18,947 bases of DNA from the NCBI GenBank assembly GCA_002449585.1, contig DJXD01000036.1:1-18947 (forward strand), read 5' to 3'. This stretch comes from Ruminococcus sp. UBA7013. Its GTDB lineage: Bacteria > Bacillota > Clostridia > Oscillospirales > Ruminococcaceae. A program made the position numbers and the translations under genes. This document shows positions 8,224-15,483 of the stretch, in pieces. The notes under the pieces were generated by a model. That model ran no database searches. It saw only the letters and a list, made by a program, of their open reading frames with translations, and was not told the origin of the DNA. Every line of letters begins with the position of its first letter. Position 1 is the first letter of the stretch.

Positions 8224-9080
8224 GAAGCGGCCTCCTTCCGGAGCAAAGTGAAAACCGCATCCCGTGCTTTTTCGACTGTATATAAATCTTCCGGCAGGTC
8301 ATAGCCTTTTTTTCTCAATGCCTGCATGACAGAAGCAATCTGTGGTACTCTAAGCCCCAATGCTTTTAATTCTTCCGTACGGCGGAACACTTTTTCTGTT
8401 TCTTCATAACAGAATAATTTCCCCTGATTCATCACAAGCAATTTTTTCGTAAATGCTGCTACATCTTCCATACTATGGGATACTAATAAGACAGTACTCT
8501 GTGTTTTTTTCTGATAATCTTGGATCTGATGCAGCATCAGTTCCCGCCCTCTTGGATCAAGTCCGGCACAGGGTTCATCTAAAATCAATACTTTCGGACG
8601 CATCGCCATAACACCGGCAATAGCTGCCCGGCGTTTCTGTCCTCCAGATAATGCAAATGGTGAACGGTCTAATAATTCCCGTATACCGAGCATCTGTGCG
8701 GTTTCTATTATTCTCTTTTTTGTCTCTTCCTCGCTCAGACCCATATTTCTACATCCAAATGCAATATCTTTTGCAACGGTTTCTTCAAAAAGCTGATATT
8801 CTGGATACTGAAATACTAACCCGACTTTGAAACGCACTTCCCGAAGCTTTGATTTATCCGCCCAAATATCCTGATGTTCCAGCAGAACTTTTCCAGAAGT
8901 TGGCTGTAATAAGCCATTAAAATGTTGCATCAGCGTAGATTTTCCCGAACCTGTATGACCAATCACGCCAATCATCGTATTTTCTTCAATACATAAATCC
9001 ACATGGTCAACAGCTGTTTTTTCGAATGGAGTGCCTGCGCTGTAAGTATAAGTCAGGCCTTCAGTTTTCAGTATTGCCAT
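8217..9080 (-). CDS. ecfA2: ECF transporter ATP-binding subunit EcfA2
   Basis: The second ATPase of the ECF energizing module, 287 residues. Walker A GHTGSGKST (41-49), Q-loop glutamine in FQYPEYQLFEETV (Q91), ABC signature LSGGQKRR (144-151), Walker B VLILDEP (164-170) and a switch histidine in VSHSME are all present. The PEYQLFE sequence distinguishes EcfA2 from EcfA1. The C-terminal region after the ATPase core is of the length usual for ECF ATPases. It starts 19 bases after ecfA1 and overlaps ecfT at its end. Confidence 0.94.
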   Translation of the reverse strand: MAILKTEGLTYTYSAGTPFEKTAVDHVDLCIEENTMIGVIGHTGSGKSTLMQHFNGLLQPTSGKVLLEHQDIWADKSKLREVRFKVGLVFQYPEYQLFEETVAKDIAFGCRNMGLSEEETKKRIIETAQMLGIRELLDRSPFALSGGQKRRAAIAGVMAMRPKVLILDEPCAGLDPRGRELMLHQIQDYQKKTQSTVLLVSHSMEDVAAFTKKLLVMNQGKLFCYEETEKVFRRTEELKALGLRVPQIASVMQALRKKGYDLPEDLYTVEKARDAVFTLLRKEAASC

Positions 9081-9099
9081 ATCTCCTTACCTTTCTGAT

Positions 9100-9954
9100 C
9101 TATTTTTTTAATAATGCTTCTAATGCCGTAAGGCATTCTTCCTCTGTGATAATTTCAGGAGAAACCGAATAGCCAGCTTTCCGGAGTTCATAGGCCAATT
9201 CTGTGACCTGTGGCACATCCAGCCCCAGCTGTTTCATCTGATCTACCTGAGAGAATACTTTTTTCGGCGTATCATCCAGAACAATATGCCCATTATCTAT
9301 AATGACAACCCGATCAGCTAGGGCGGCTTCTTCCATATAATGCGTAATCAATACAATTGTGATATTTTTTTCTTGATTCAGCTTTTGAATCGTATGCATA
9401 ACTTCCTGTCTTCCCTGCGGATCAAGCATTGCAGTAGGTTCATCCAGTATAATACAATCTGGTTGCATGGCAATGACACCTGCAATAGCAACTCGCTGTT
9501 TCTGACCGCCGGAGAGCTGTGTAGGGGCATGATTTCGATATTCATACATGTTAACCGCTTTTAAGGCATCATCTACCCTTTGACGGATCTCTTCAGGCGG
9601 AACGCCTAAATTTTCCGGCGCAAAAGCAACATCTTCCTCCACAACAGTGGCAACAATCTGATTATCTGGATTTTGAAATACCATACCTGCCCTTTGTCGG
9701 ATGTCAAATAATAAATTTTCTTCTGCTGTGTCTAATCCTTCTACAAACATCTTTCCTGATTCTGGAATCAAAATAGCATTAATATGCTTTGCAAAGGTTG
9801 ATTTTCCGCTTCCATTATGTCCTAATATGGCTGTAAAACTGCCTTTCTGGATTTCAAGAGAAAGATCTTTCAGAATAGGCTCATTTGGTTTTGCATTTTC
9901 TTCTTCTGTTGCATACCGGAAAATAATATGCTCTGCTTTAATCATATTTTCCAT
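9100..9954 (-). CDS. ecfA1: ECF transporter ATP-binding subunit EcfA1
   Basis: The first ATPase of the ECF module, 284 residues from the ATG at 9954. Walker A GHNGSGKST (45-53), Q-loop FQNPDNQ (Q94), signature LSGGQKQR (147-154), Walker B CIILDEP (167-173) and a switch histidine in ITHYME are intact. The reading frame stays open upstream to 10068, but GAGGAG lies seven bases before the ATG at 9954 and the extra residues are unlike any ABC protein. The gene overlaps the methyltransferase by 17 bases, so the ECF genes appear tied to the ruv-methyltransferase transcript rather than to a ribosomal protein operon, their common location. Confidence 0.94.
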   Translation of the reverse strand: MENMIKAEHIIFRYATEEENAKPNEPILKDLSLEIQKGSFTAILGHNGSGKSTFAKHINAILIPESGKMFVEGLDTAEENLLFDIRQRAGMVFQNPDNQIVATVVEEDVAFAPENLGVPPEEIRQRVDDALKAVNMYEYRNHAPTQLSGGQKQRVAIAGVIAMQPDCIILDEPTAMLDPQGRQEVMHTIQKLNQEKNITIVLITHYMEEAALADRVVIIDNGHIVLDDTPKKVFSQVDQMKQLGLDVPQVTELAYELRKAGYSVSPEIITEEECLTALEALLKK

Positions 9955-10837
9955 AAAACAACTCCTCAGCATCTTCCCTGCACCATACTGCTGTAGAACC
10001 GCATGGCAGACACATTCCGGACTGCTCCACCGGGAGGCCGATTTCATCAAAATATACATGACCTCCATATTTTTTTGTCATGAAGCTGGATAAAATATAC
10101 CCCATCACAGAGGGAGAAAGCCCTGTTGTATAGCTATTAATCAAAAAAAACAAAGGATTCTGACTCAGAACATTCACACAACTTTGTACTAGATCATAAA
10201 TACAATCTTCCAATTTCCAGATTTCTCCGTTAGGCCCTCTGCCATAGCTAGGGGGATCCATGATAATAGCGTCATAATGTCGTTCTCGTCGTATCTCACG
10301 GAGGGTAAATTTTTCACAATCATCTACAATCCAGCGGATAGATTGATTTTGTAAGCCTGACAATTCTGCATTATCTCTTGCCCATTGCACCATCCCTTTA
10401 GAAGCATCCACATGACAAACAGATGCACCTGCATTTGCACAGGCCAGTGTTGCGCCGCCTGTATAGGCAAATAAATTCAATACGCTGACGGGCTGCCCGG
10501 CATTCCGGATTAGATGATCCATAAAATCCCAGTTAACTGCCTGTTCTGGGAATAAACCTGTATGTTTAAATCCTGTTGGTTTGATCCGGAATGTCAAATT
10601 CTGATAAGGCATACTCCATTGTTCCGGAAGTCTGGCATGAAATTCCCATTTACCGCCGCCGGAATTACTTCGATGATAATGCGCATCTGCATGTGACCAT
10701 AATTTCAAATCTTTCTTTGTTTTCCATAATACTTGCGGATCAGGCCTGATGAGTGTGACCCCGTTCCAGATTTCTAATTTTTCACCGTCGGAAGCATCTA
10801 TTACTCGATAGGCTTCCCAATGCTTTGCTGCTCTCAA
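9938..10837 (-). CDS. class I SAM-dependent methyltransferase, RlmI/RlmK-like
   Basis: A Rossmann-fold methyltransferase of the COG1092 type, probably acting on rRNA or another RNA. 299 residues. SAM motif I is NLFAYTGGATLACANAGA, motif II has the acidic residue of VDASKGM, and motif IV is MDPPSYGRG. The N-terminal part (EKLEIW, LIRPDPQVLW) is a small beta-rich segment typical of this clade; there is no PUA domain as in E. coli RlmI. The chosen start is TTG at 10837: the frame upstream meets a TGA at 10855-10853, and no in-frame ATG lies before the conserved region. No good ribosome site precedes this TTG, which makes the start uncertain. The exact substrate cannot be assigned. Confidence 0.8.
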   Translation of the reverse strand: MRAAKHWEAYRVIDASDGEKLEIWNGVTLIRPDPQVLWKTKKDLKLWSHADAHYHRSNSGGGKWEFHARLPEQWSMPYQNLTFRIKPTGFKHTGLFPEQAVNWDFMDHLIRNAGQPVSVLNLFAYTGGATLACANAGASVCHVDASKGMVQWARDNAELSGLQNQSIRWIVDDCEKFTLREIRRERHYDAIIMDPPSYGRGPNGEIWKLEDCIYDLVQSCVNVLSQNPLFFLINSYTTGLSPSVMGYILSSFMTKKYGGHVYFDEIGLPVEQSGMCLPCGSTAVWCREDAEELFYGKYD

Positions 10838-10852
10838 ATTACATTCTGCTAC

Positions 10853-10891
10853 TCAAAATATAAATATTCTCAGGTAGCTTTCTCCTTTCAT
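10853..10891 (-). other. possible 12-codon leader ORF before the methyltransferase
   Basis: An ATG at 10891 opens MKGESYLRIFIF and stops at TGA (10855-10853), in the same frame as the methyltransferase that begins six codons later. A good AAAGGAG lies at 10888-10882, but it falls inside this tiny ORF and no standard start codon follows it at the right distance. It could be a leader, a relic of an earlier start, or chance. It occupies most of the 71-base gap after ruvB. Confidence 0.2.
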
Positions 10892-10908
10892 AATAATATC
10901 TGCTGTTT

Positions 10909-11976
10909 TCAGTCTTCTGCTGTATTTGGCAAAGAAAGCTGATTCTCATTCTGTCCGGGTGTTACCGGATAACCCAAATGCTGATATGCCAGCTGTGTGG
11001 CACAGCGTCCTCTTGGTGTTCTGGATAAAAATCCCAATTGCATCAGAAATGGCTCGCAAACATCTTCCAATGTGACAGCTTCCTCTCCCAATGCCGCCGC
11101 CAGTGTTTCCAATCCTACAGGGCCGCCGCCATAGCCTTTAATAATCATATGCAACATTCTCCGGTCATTGCTATCAAGCCCCAGCTGATCAATTTCTAAT
11201 CTTGTCAGGGCAGTATTTGCAATTTTCTGTGTAATTTCCCCATTGCCAATAACATCCGCAAAATCCCGTACACGCTTTAATAATCTATTTGCAATTCGAG
11301 GTGTTCCACGGGAACGCTTTGCCAGTTCATAAGCACCATCGGCTGTACATGGAATATTCAAAATCTGCGCACTTCTCCGGATAATATCACATAACTGATC
11401 TGGCGTATATAATTCCAATCTTTGCACAATCCCGAAACGATCACGCAAAGGCGCAGACAGCTGGCCGGCTCTTGTTGTAGCTCCCACAAGTGTGAATTCT
11501 GGCAGATCTACCCGCAATGATCTTGCAGAAGGGCCTTTCCCAACAATAATATCAATCGCATGATCTTCCAAAGCAGGATATAAAATTTCTTCTACTGCCC
11601 TATTCAGCCGGTGAATCTCATCAATAAATAATACATCTCCCGGAGATAAATTTGTCAGAATTGCGGCCAGATCGCCGGGGCGTTCAATGGCAGGGCCTGT
11701 TGTAATCCGGAGATTGACCCCCATTTCCCGTGCAATAATTGCTGAAAGTGTTGTTTTTCCCAATCCGGGAGGGCCGTATAATAATACATGATCTAGCGCA
11801 CCTTCCCGGCGTTTTGCGGCTTCCATATAAATTGCCATATTTTCCTTTACTTTATCTTGTCCGATATATTCAGCCAATGACAGCGGTCTGATTCCACGTT
11901 CTAGACTGGTATCTTCTTCTGTTTCCTGTGCGGAGACAAGTCTGTTGTCAAAGCTGAAATCCCCTGTTTCTATCAT
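10909..11976 (-). CDS. ruvB: Holliday junction branch migration helicase RuvB
   Basis: The hexameric AAA+ motor that, with RuvA, drives branch migration of Holliday junctions in recombination and repair. 355 residues, usual for RuvB. Walker A GPPGLGKTT (68-76), Walker B ending DEIH (119-122), sensor 1 GATTRAG (165-171) and the arginine finger region APLRDRFG (175-182) are intact, and the C-terminal winged helix ends with FLSRTPRGR, which is diagnostic. The ATG follows AAGGGGG by seven bases and comes 12 bases after the SseB-like gene; that gene's stop touches the ribosome site, so the two are probably coupled. Confidence 0.97.
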   Translation of the reverse strand: MIETGDFSFDNRLVSAQETEEDTSLERGIRPLSLAEYIGQDKVKENMAIYMEAAKRREGALDHVLLYGPPGLGKTTLSAIIAREMGVNLRITTGPAIERPGDLAAILTNLSPGDVLFIDEIHRLNRAVEEILYPALEDHAIDIIVGKGPSARSLRVDLPEFTLVGATTRAGQLSAPLRDRFGIVQRLELYTPDQLCDIIRRSAQILNIPCTADGAYELAKRSRGTPRIANRLLKRVRDFADVIGNGEITQKIANTALTRLEIDQLGLDSNDRRMLHMIIKGYGGGPVGLETLAAALGEEAVTLEDVCEPFLMQLGFLSRTPRGRCATQLAYQHLGYPVTPGQNENQLSLPNTAED

Positions 11977-11988
11977 GATTTTTCCCCC

Positions 11989-12717
11989 TTATCGCTGAAA
12001 ATAACGTTTTGTACTGCGAACATAAAATGGTGTCTGTCCGCTTGCGGCTTTTTTGGCAAGCACTTGTTCATAGCTCAGAAAATACAAATGATCATTGCTT
12101 TTTGTAAATTTAGAAAGATGCCTTGCCAAAGATACAAATAATTTCCGGGTATTGCCCAGCATATCCACAACAATCAAAATCTGAGGCTTTTCACTGCCTT
12201 TGATCATCTCAACAATAAATGCTCTGTCCACATTTGGCTGAGAACTGAAAAATTTAGAAGCCGCCCTTGTAATATGTGAAAGTGATCGTTCTGGTTCTCT
12301 GTAACTGATATTTTCAAATTCATTATAAGAAATCGCCTTGATATGCAGATTCTTAGCAATTTTCAAAATGGCTTTGATTTCAGAAGAACTGAATTCTTTT
12401 CCATAAGAATTAGGATTCAGAACGGCAGACATATTCTGAATCAGATCAAAAAAGCGGAGACAGTTCAGTTTATAGCATTCTACATAACGTTTTGCAAAAT
12501 ACTGTGTTCCTCGATGACTGGTAAAAAACGGGATGAAAAAATCACCCTCAGGATTTTGCACCGTGAGCAGATCCATCCGAACGCCTTCCCCATCTGCATC
12601 CTGTCTGACCGGATTCCGGCAGATGACAAAAATATCACTCCGGATTAAAGCCTGTAAAAAAATACTGCGTTTGGAAGGATCAGCAATTGCTGATTTTAAT
12701 AATTCATCCAAGTTCAT
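11989..12717 (-). CDS. SseB-like protein between ruvA and ruvB
   Basis: A 242-residue soluble protein without signal peptide or membrane segment. The N-terminal half (LLTVQNPEGDFFIPFFTS, then the repeated aromatic segment RGTQYFAKRYVECYKLN) resembles the SseB N-terminal domain; the C-terminal half (about 140-240), with FVEMIK-type strands and a helix-rich PNVDRAFIV segment, resembles the SseB C-terminal domain. SseB was named for enhanced serine sensitivity; its biochemical role is not established, and nothing here is catalytic on sight. The ATG has AAAGGA ten bases upstream. It lies 24 bases after ruvA and 12 before ruvB, so it must be cotranscribed with them. Confidence 0.65.
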   Translation of the reverse strand: MNLDELLKSAIADPSKRSIFLQALIRSDIFVICRNPVRQDADGEGVRMDLLTVQNPEGDFFIPFFTSHRGTQYFAKRYVECYKLNCLRFFDLIQNMSAVLNPNSYGKEFSSSEIKAILKIAKNLHIKAISYNEFENISYREPERSLSHITRAASKFFSSQPNVDRAFIVEMIKGSEKPQILIVVDMLGNTRKLFVSLARHLSKFTKSNDHLYFLSYEQVLAKKAASGQTPFYVRSTKRYFQR

Positions 12718-12741
12718 GCTGTCAGATTCCTTTCAAACTAA

Positions 12742-13344
12742 TTATTTTGCTTTTCTGCCCATTGCTTTCAATGTAAGATGAATCAGCTTTTCTGATGAAA
12801 GTGTTTCATCCAGTCCAGCTAAAACAGGCATAACTTCCTCTTGTCGATAGCCCAACACTGCCAACGCCGCCAAGGCTTCTGAAAAATTATCTGCTCCGGC
12901 AGAAATCGCAGAAACAGGCATATCCTGCAAAGAGGGATTAGATTTTAAAAGCTTATCTTTTAATTCTAAAACGATTCTTTCAGCAGATTTTTTCCCAATG
13001 CCCTTGACTTTGGTCAATGCGGTACTATCGCCAGATGCTACTAATAATGCAAATTTATTCGGTGTCAGATCTGATAGAATCGAAACAGCCGCTTTTGCAC
13101 CAATACCAGAGACAGTAAGCAGCATTTGAAAGCAATTTAATTCATTCTTATCTGCAAAGCCGAATAATTCAACAGCATCTTCTCTGATAATCATTTGTGT
13201 ATACACTTTAACATCATTTCCGACTGATCCAAGTGCAGATAATGTATTCTGTGTTGTCCGGCAGGCATAACCAACGCCACCGCATTCGATCACAGCAAGA
13301 TTAGGTGCTGTTTCTATTAATATTCCATGTAAGCTATAAATCAT
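12742..13344 (-). CDS. ruvA: Holliday junction DNA-binding protein RuvA
   Basis: The tetrameric subunit that holds the four-way junction and loads RuvB. 200 residues, normal length. It starts with the OB-fold (MIYSLHGILIE, YTQMIIREDAVELFGF), followed by two helix-hairpin-helix motifs, VSGIGAKAA and VKGIGKKSAERI, and a short flexible linker before the C-terminal RuvB-binding domain (EALAALAVLGYRQEEV). The ATG lies 12 bases after the preceding small gene with only a weak GGTGA site, suggesting dependence on coupling. Confidence 0.96.
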   Translation of the reverse strand: MIYSLHGILIETAPNLAVIECGGVGYACRTTQNTLSALGSVGNDVKVYTQMIIREDAVELFGFADKNELNCFQMLLTVSGIGAKAAVSILSDLTPNKFALLVASGDSTALTKVKGIGKKSAERIVLELKDKLLKSNPSLQDMPVSAISAGADNFSEALAALAVLGYRQEEVMPVLAGLDETLSSEKLIHLTLKAMGRKAK

Positions 13345-13356
13345 GATGCTTCACCG

Positions 13357-13590
13357 TCAACTGATTCTATAAATTTTTTTTTCGCTTTCAAGTGCGCTGA
13401 GAATATTTAATAGCTCTGCAACAGCATTTTTTTCTTCTGGATATATGCCGATTGTCTGCAAACCATTGGTTATGATTGCAAATTTTGCATCTTTTCCGCC
13501 GCCGAGATTTTTATGAACTTCTAATGTCTGTGCTCCGTCTGTACCTCCAAAATTAATAATTATTTTCTGATCTTGTGATAAAATATACAT
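13357..13590 (-). CDS. small conserved hypothetical protein between ruvC and ruvA
   Basis: 77 residues from the ATG at 13590, which has AGGAGG seven bases upstream; in-frame codons before it lie in ruvC and lack a site. It begins MYILSQDQKIIINF, then beta-strands around a Gly-rich turn (NLGGGKDAKFAI), an IGIYPEEKNAVAELLNIL segment and a charged end. Short clostridial proteins starting with the same YILSQD pattern and ending with a helix after a Y-x-(S/T)EE turn are common and uncharacterised. It lies 14 bases after ruvC and 12 before ruvA, so expression follows the ruv genes. No known motif for DNA binding or catalysis is visible. Confidence 0.75.
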   Translation of the reverse strand: MYILSQDQKIIINFGGTDGAQTLEVHKNLGGGKDAKFAIITNGLQTIGIYPEEKNAVAELLNILSALESEKKIYRIS

Positions 13591-13604
13591 AATAAATCCT
13601 CCTG

Positions 13605-14084
13605 TTATTTTCTTCCCTGGCAGGTATGGCCATGACAAATGGCAATTGCAAGCGCATCTGCGGCATCATCCGGCTTGGGAATCTGTTTCAGTTTAAGAAT
13701 ATTTTTAGTCATTTCCATAACCTGTTTTTTTTCCGCTTTGCCATATCCGACAACAGCCATTTTCACTTGCAAAGGCGTATACTCAAAAACAGGAATTTTT
13801 TCTTTAGCCGCCGCAAGAATTAAAATTCCCCTTGCCTGTGCGACATCAATGGCCGTTTTCTGATTAGATGTAAAATATAATTTTTCAACTGCCATGCATT
13901 CCGGCTGATATTGCCTGAAAATTTCATGAATATCTTCATCAATATTGCACAGCCGTTCTGTAAAAGGCGTATGTGCCTCCGTCAGGATTGCGCCGTAATT
14001 GATCAGCCTGAACGCCCGCCCGGCATATTCCACAACGCCAAACCCTACAATCGCATAGCCTGGATCAATCCCCAGAATTCTCAA
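13605..14084 (-). CDS. ruvC: Holliday junction endodeoxyribonuclease RuvC
   Basis: The dimeric endonuclease that cuts Holliday junctions symmetrically. 159 residues, normal for the family. The four acidic metal-binding residues are in place: D7 in GIDPG, E67 in AVEKLYF, and D140 and D143 in PDDAADALA. The start is TTG at 14084, with GAGGAGG seven bases upstream; no in-frame ATG gives the conserved N-terminus. It is the first gene of the long minus-strand run. Confidence 0.96.
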   Translation of the reverse strand: MRILGIDPGYAIVGFGVVEYAGRAFRLINYGAILTEAHTPFTERLCNIDEDIHEIFRQYQPECMAVEKLYFTSNQKTAIDVAQARGILILAAAKEKIPVFEYTPLQVKMAVVGYGKAEKKQVMEMTKNILKLKQIPKPDDAADALAIAICHGHTCQGRK

Positions 14085-14104
14085 AATTTTCCCTCCTCAC
14101 ATGC

Positions 14105-14118
14105 TGCACATCTGTGCA
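14105..14118. promoter_or_regulatory. palindrome at the ruvC transcription start
   Basis: TGCACATCTGTGCA has perfect 6-base arms around TC, and begins six bases past the ruvC -10. It does not fit the Bacillus-type LexA box (GAAC-N4-GTTC). Its centre, CATCTG, is the same as that of the palindrome at 2582-2595. Confidence 0.4.
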
Positions 14119-14124
14119 ATTTCT

Positions 14125-14154
14125 ATTATAACATAAAACCGTTCTGTTTTTCAA
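14125..14154 (-). promoter_or_regulatory. promoter of the ruvC-led gene run
   Basis: On the minus strand TTGAAA (14154-14149) and a perfect TATAAT (14130-14125) are 18 bases apart. Transcription would begin near 14118, about 35 bases before the ruvC TTG. Confidence 0.7.
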
Positions 14155-14175
14155 TAGCTGATTACAAATTTTGTA

Positions 14176-14204
14176 TTGATTTTTCAGAAAATATTTTGTA
14201 TAAT
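14176..14204 (+). promoter_or_regulatory. promoter of pheA
   Basis: TTGATT (14176-14181) and a perfect TATAAT (14199-14204) are 17 bases apart. The leader of about 40 bases holds no obvious attenuator, T-box or riboswitch, so regulation is probably by feedback on the enzyme. Confidence 0.75.
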
Positions 14205-14250
14205 ATAAAAAGACGGTTTTCTGTCAGATCAAATCAGGAGGATGAATTAT

Positions 14251-15366
14251 ATGAATTTAGAAGAACTGCGTCAAGGCATCAATGAAACAGATCAGATCAT
14301 ATTAGATACCTTTGCTCGCCGTATGGAGCTTTGCAGGCAAGTTGCTCTATACAAACAGGAAAACGGCTTGCCGATTTTTCAGGCTGGAAGGGAAAAAGAA
14401 ATTATCAGCCGAATTCGGGAACATGCGCCGGAAGATCTGAAAAATAGCACTGCTGTTCTGTTTCAAAATATGATTGATATTAGCAAATATCTGCAATATC
14501 GGGAACTGCATAAAAACGTTGCTCCGTATGAATTCCAGCCCATGCAGCCCGATACGGCCGCAAGTGTCGCCTGTCAGGGGACTGCCGGCGCAAACGCCGA
14601 AACAGCGGCTAAACAAGTATTTGGTAAAAGCTGTAAGCCTAAATTTCTCCCTGGCTTTGCCGATGTTTTTGAAGCCGTTCAGAATGGAGATGTCCAATTT
14701 GGAATTATCCCAGTTGAAAATTCTACTGCTGGCAGTGTTGTGCAGGCTTATGATCTCATGGCAAAATATAATTTCTATATCTGCAAAACAACGGTCGTAG
14801 AAATTACAAACTGCTTTGCTGTCCGGAAAGGAACGAAATTATGGGATGTGCATGAAGTCTATTCTCATCCGCAGGCTTTGACACAATGCGCTAGATTTAT
14901 TACTGTCCATGATATGCATCCTATGCCCTATAGTAATACTGCTACAGCCGCAAAGATGGTAGCTGAATCTGATCAGCCTTATGGAGCAATCTGTTCTGAA
15001 AACTGCGCCAAGCTGCATGGCCTTGAAATTCTGCAAAAATATATTTCTGACTATGTTCCTAATTATACAAGATTTATCTGCATTTCGAAAGAATTGCTTC
15101 TACCGGAACAAGCAGACCGAATTTCTATTATTTTAAAACTCTCGCATGAAGAAGGCGCACTTTATCGCTTATTGAATAAATTTGTAATCGGCGGTATGAA
15201 CCTGCTGAAACTGGAAAGCCGCCCCATCAGAAACGGCAGTTTTGAAGTGATGTTTTATCTTGATTTCAGCGGCAGTATTCATGATAATGCCGTCCGTGCT
15301 CTGCTTTCTGAATTGTCAGAAAACCTCGAATATTTCAAATTTTTGGGGAATTACAACGAAATATAG
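14251..15366 (+). CDS. pheA: bifunctional chorismate mutase / prephenate dehydratase
   Basis: Converts chorismate to prephenate and prephenate to phenylpyruvate, the committed steps to phenylalanine. 371 residues from the ATG at 14251, which follows AGGAGG; an ATG at 14242 abuts the ribosome site and is unlikely. Residues 1-90 are an AroQ-type chorismate mutase helix bundle (R24, K35, and R47-E48 in AGREKE). Residues about 104-280 are the dehydratase, with IIPVENSTAGSV (152-163), SHPQALTQC (205-213) and the catalytic NYTRF (T273). Residues about 290-370 are an ACT domain with GALY (302-305) and ESRP (322-325), the phenylalanine-binding motifs, so feedback inhibition by phenylalanine is expected. 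In the mutase, position 44 is glutamine where E. coli PheA has Asp48. Confidence 0.95.
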   Translation: MNLEELRQGINETDQIILDTFARRMELCRQVALYKQENGLPIFQAGREKEIISRIREHAPEDLKNSTAVLFQNMIDISKYLQYRELHKNVAPYEFQPMQPDTAASVACQGTAGANAETAAKQVFGKSCKPKFLPGFADVFEAVQNGDVQFGIIPVENSTAGSVVQAYDLMAKYNFYICKTTVVEITNCFAVRKGTKLWDVHEVYSHPQALTQCARFITVHDMHPMPYSNTATAAKMVAESDQPYGAICSENCAKLHGLEILQKYISDYVPNYTRFICISKELLLPEQADRISIILKLSHEEGALYRLLNKFVIGGMNLLKLESRPIRNGSFEVMFYLDFSGSIHDNAVRALLSELSENLEYFKFLGNYNEI

Positions 15367-15419
15367 CAATTTTACTGAAATTTGTCATCATGCTGTAAAA
15401 ATTTGATTCAGTTTCGTCA

Positions 15420-15448
15420 TTGCATTCTGATGATAATTATGCTATACT
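15420..15448 (+). promoter_or_regulatory. promoter of the PP2C phosphatase gene
   Basis: TTGCAT (15420-15425) and TATACT (15443-15448) with a 17-base spacer, about 36 bases before the start codon. I see no clear terminator after pheA, so read-through from pheA may add to expression. Confidence 0.65.
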
Positions 15449-15483
15449 AAATACATCATTTCATCATGAGGGGGGAATTTCTA

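Noticed and set aside
9955..10068. Upstream extension of the ecfA1 reading frame
   Set aside because: It lies within the methyltransferase gene, has no homology to ABC proteins, and the ATG at 9954 has a far better ribosome site.
14105..14118. LexA box in front of ruvC
   Set aside because: The palindrome lacks the GAAC/GTTC half sites of the Bacillus-type SOS box, so it is recorded only as an unknown palindrome.
14314..14320. Search for a T-box, riboswitch or leader-peptide attenuator before pheA
   Set aside because: Only about 46 bases separate the -10 from the start codon and no stem-terminator pair or Phe-rich ORF is present.
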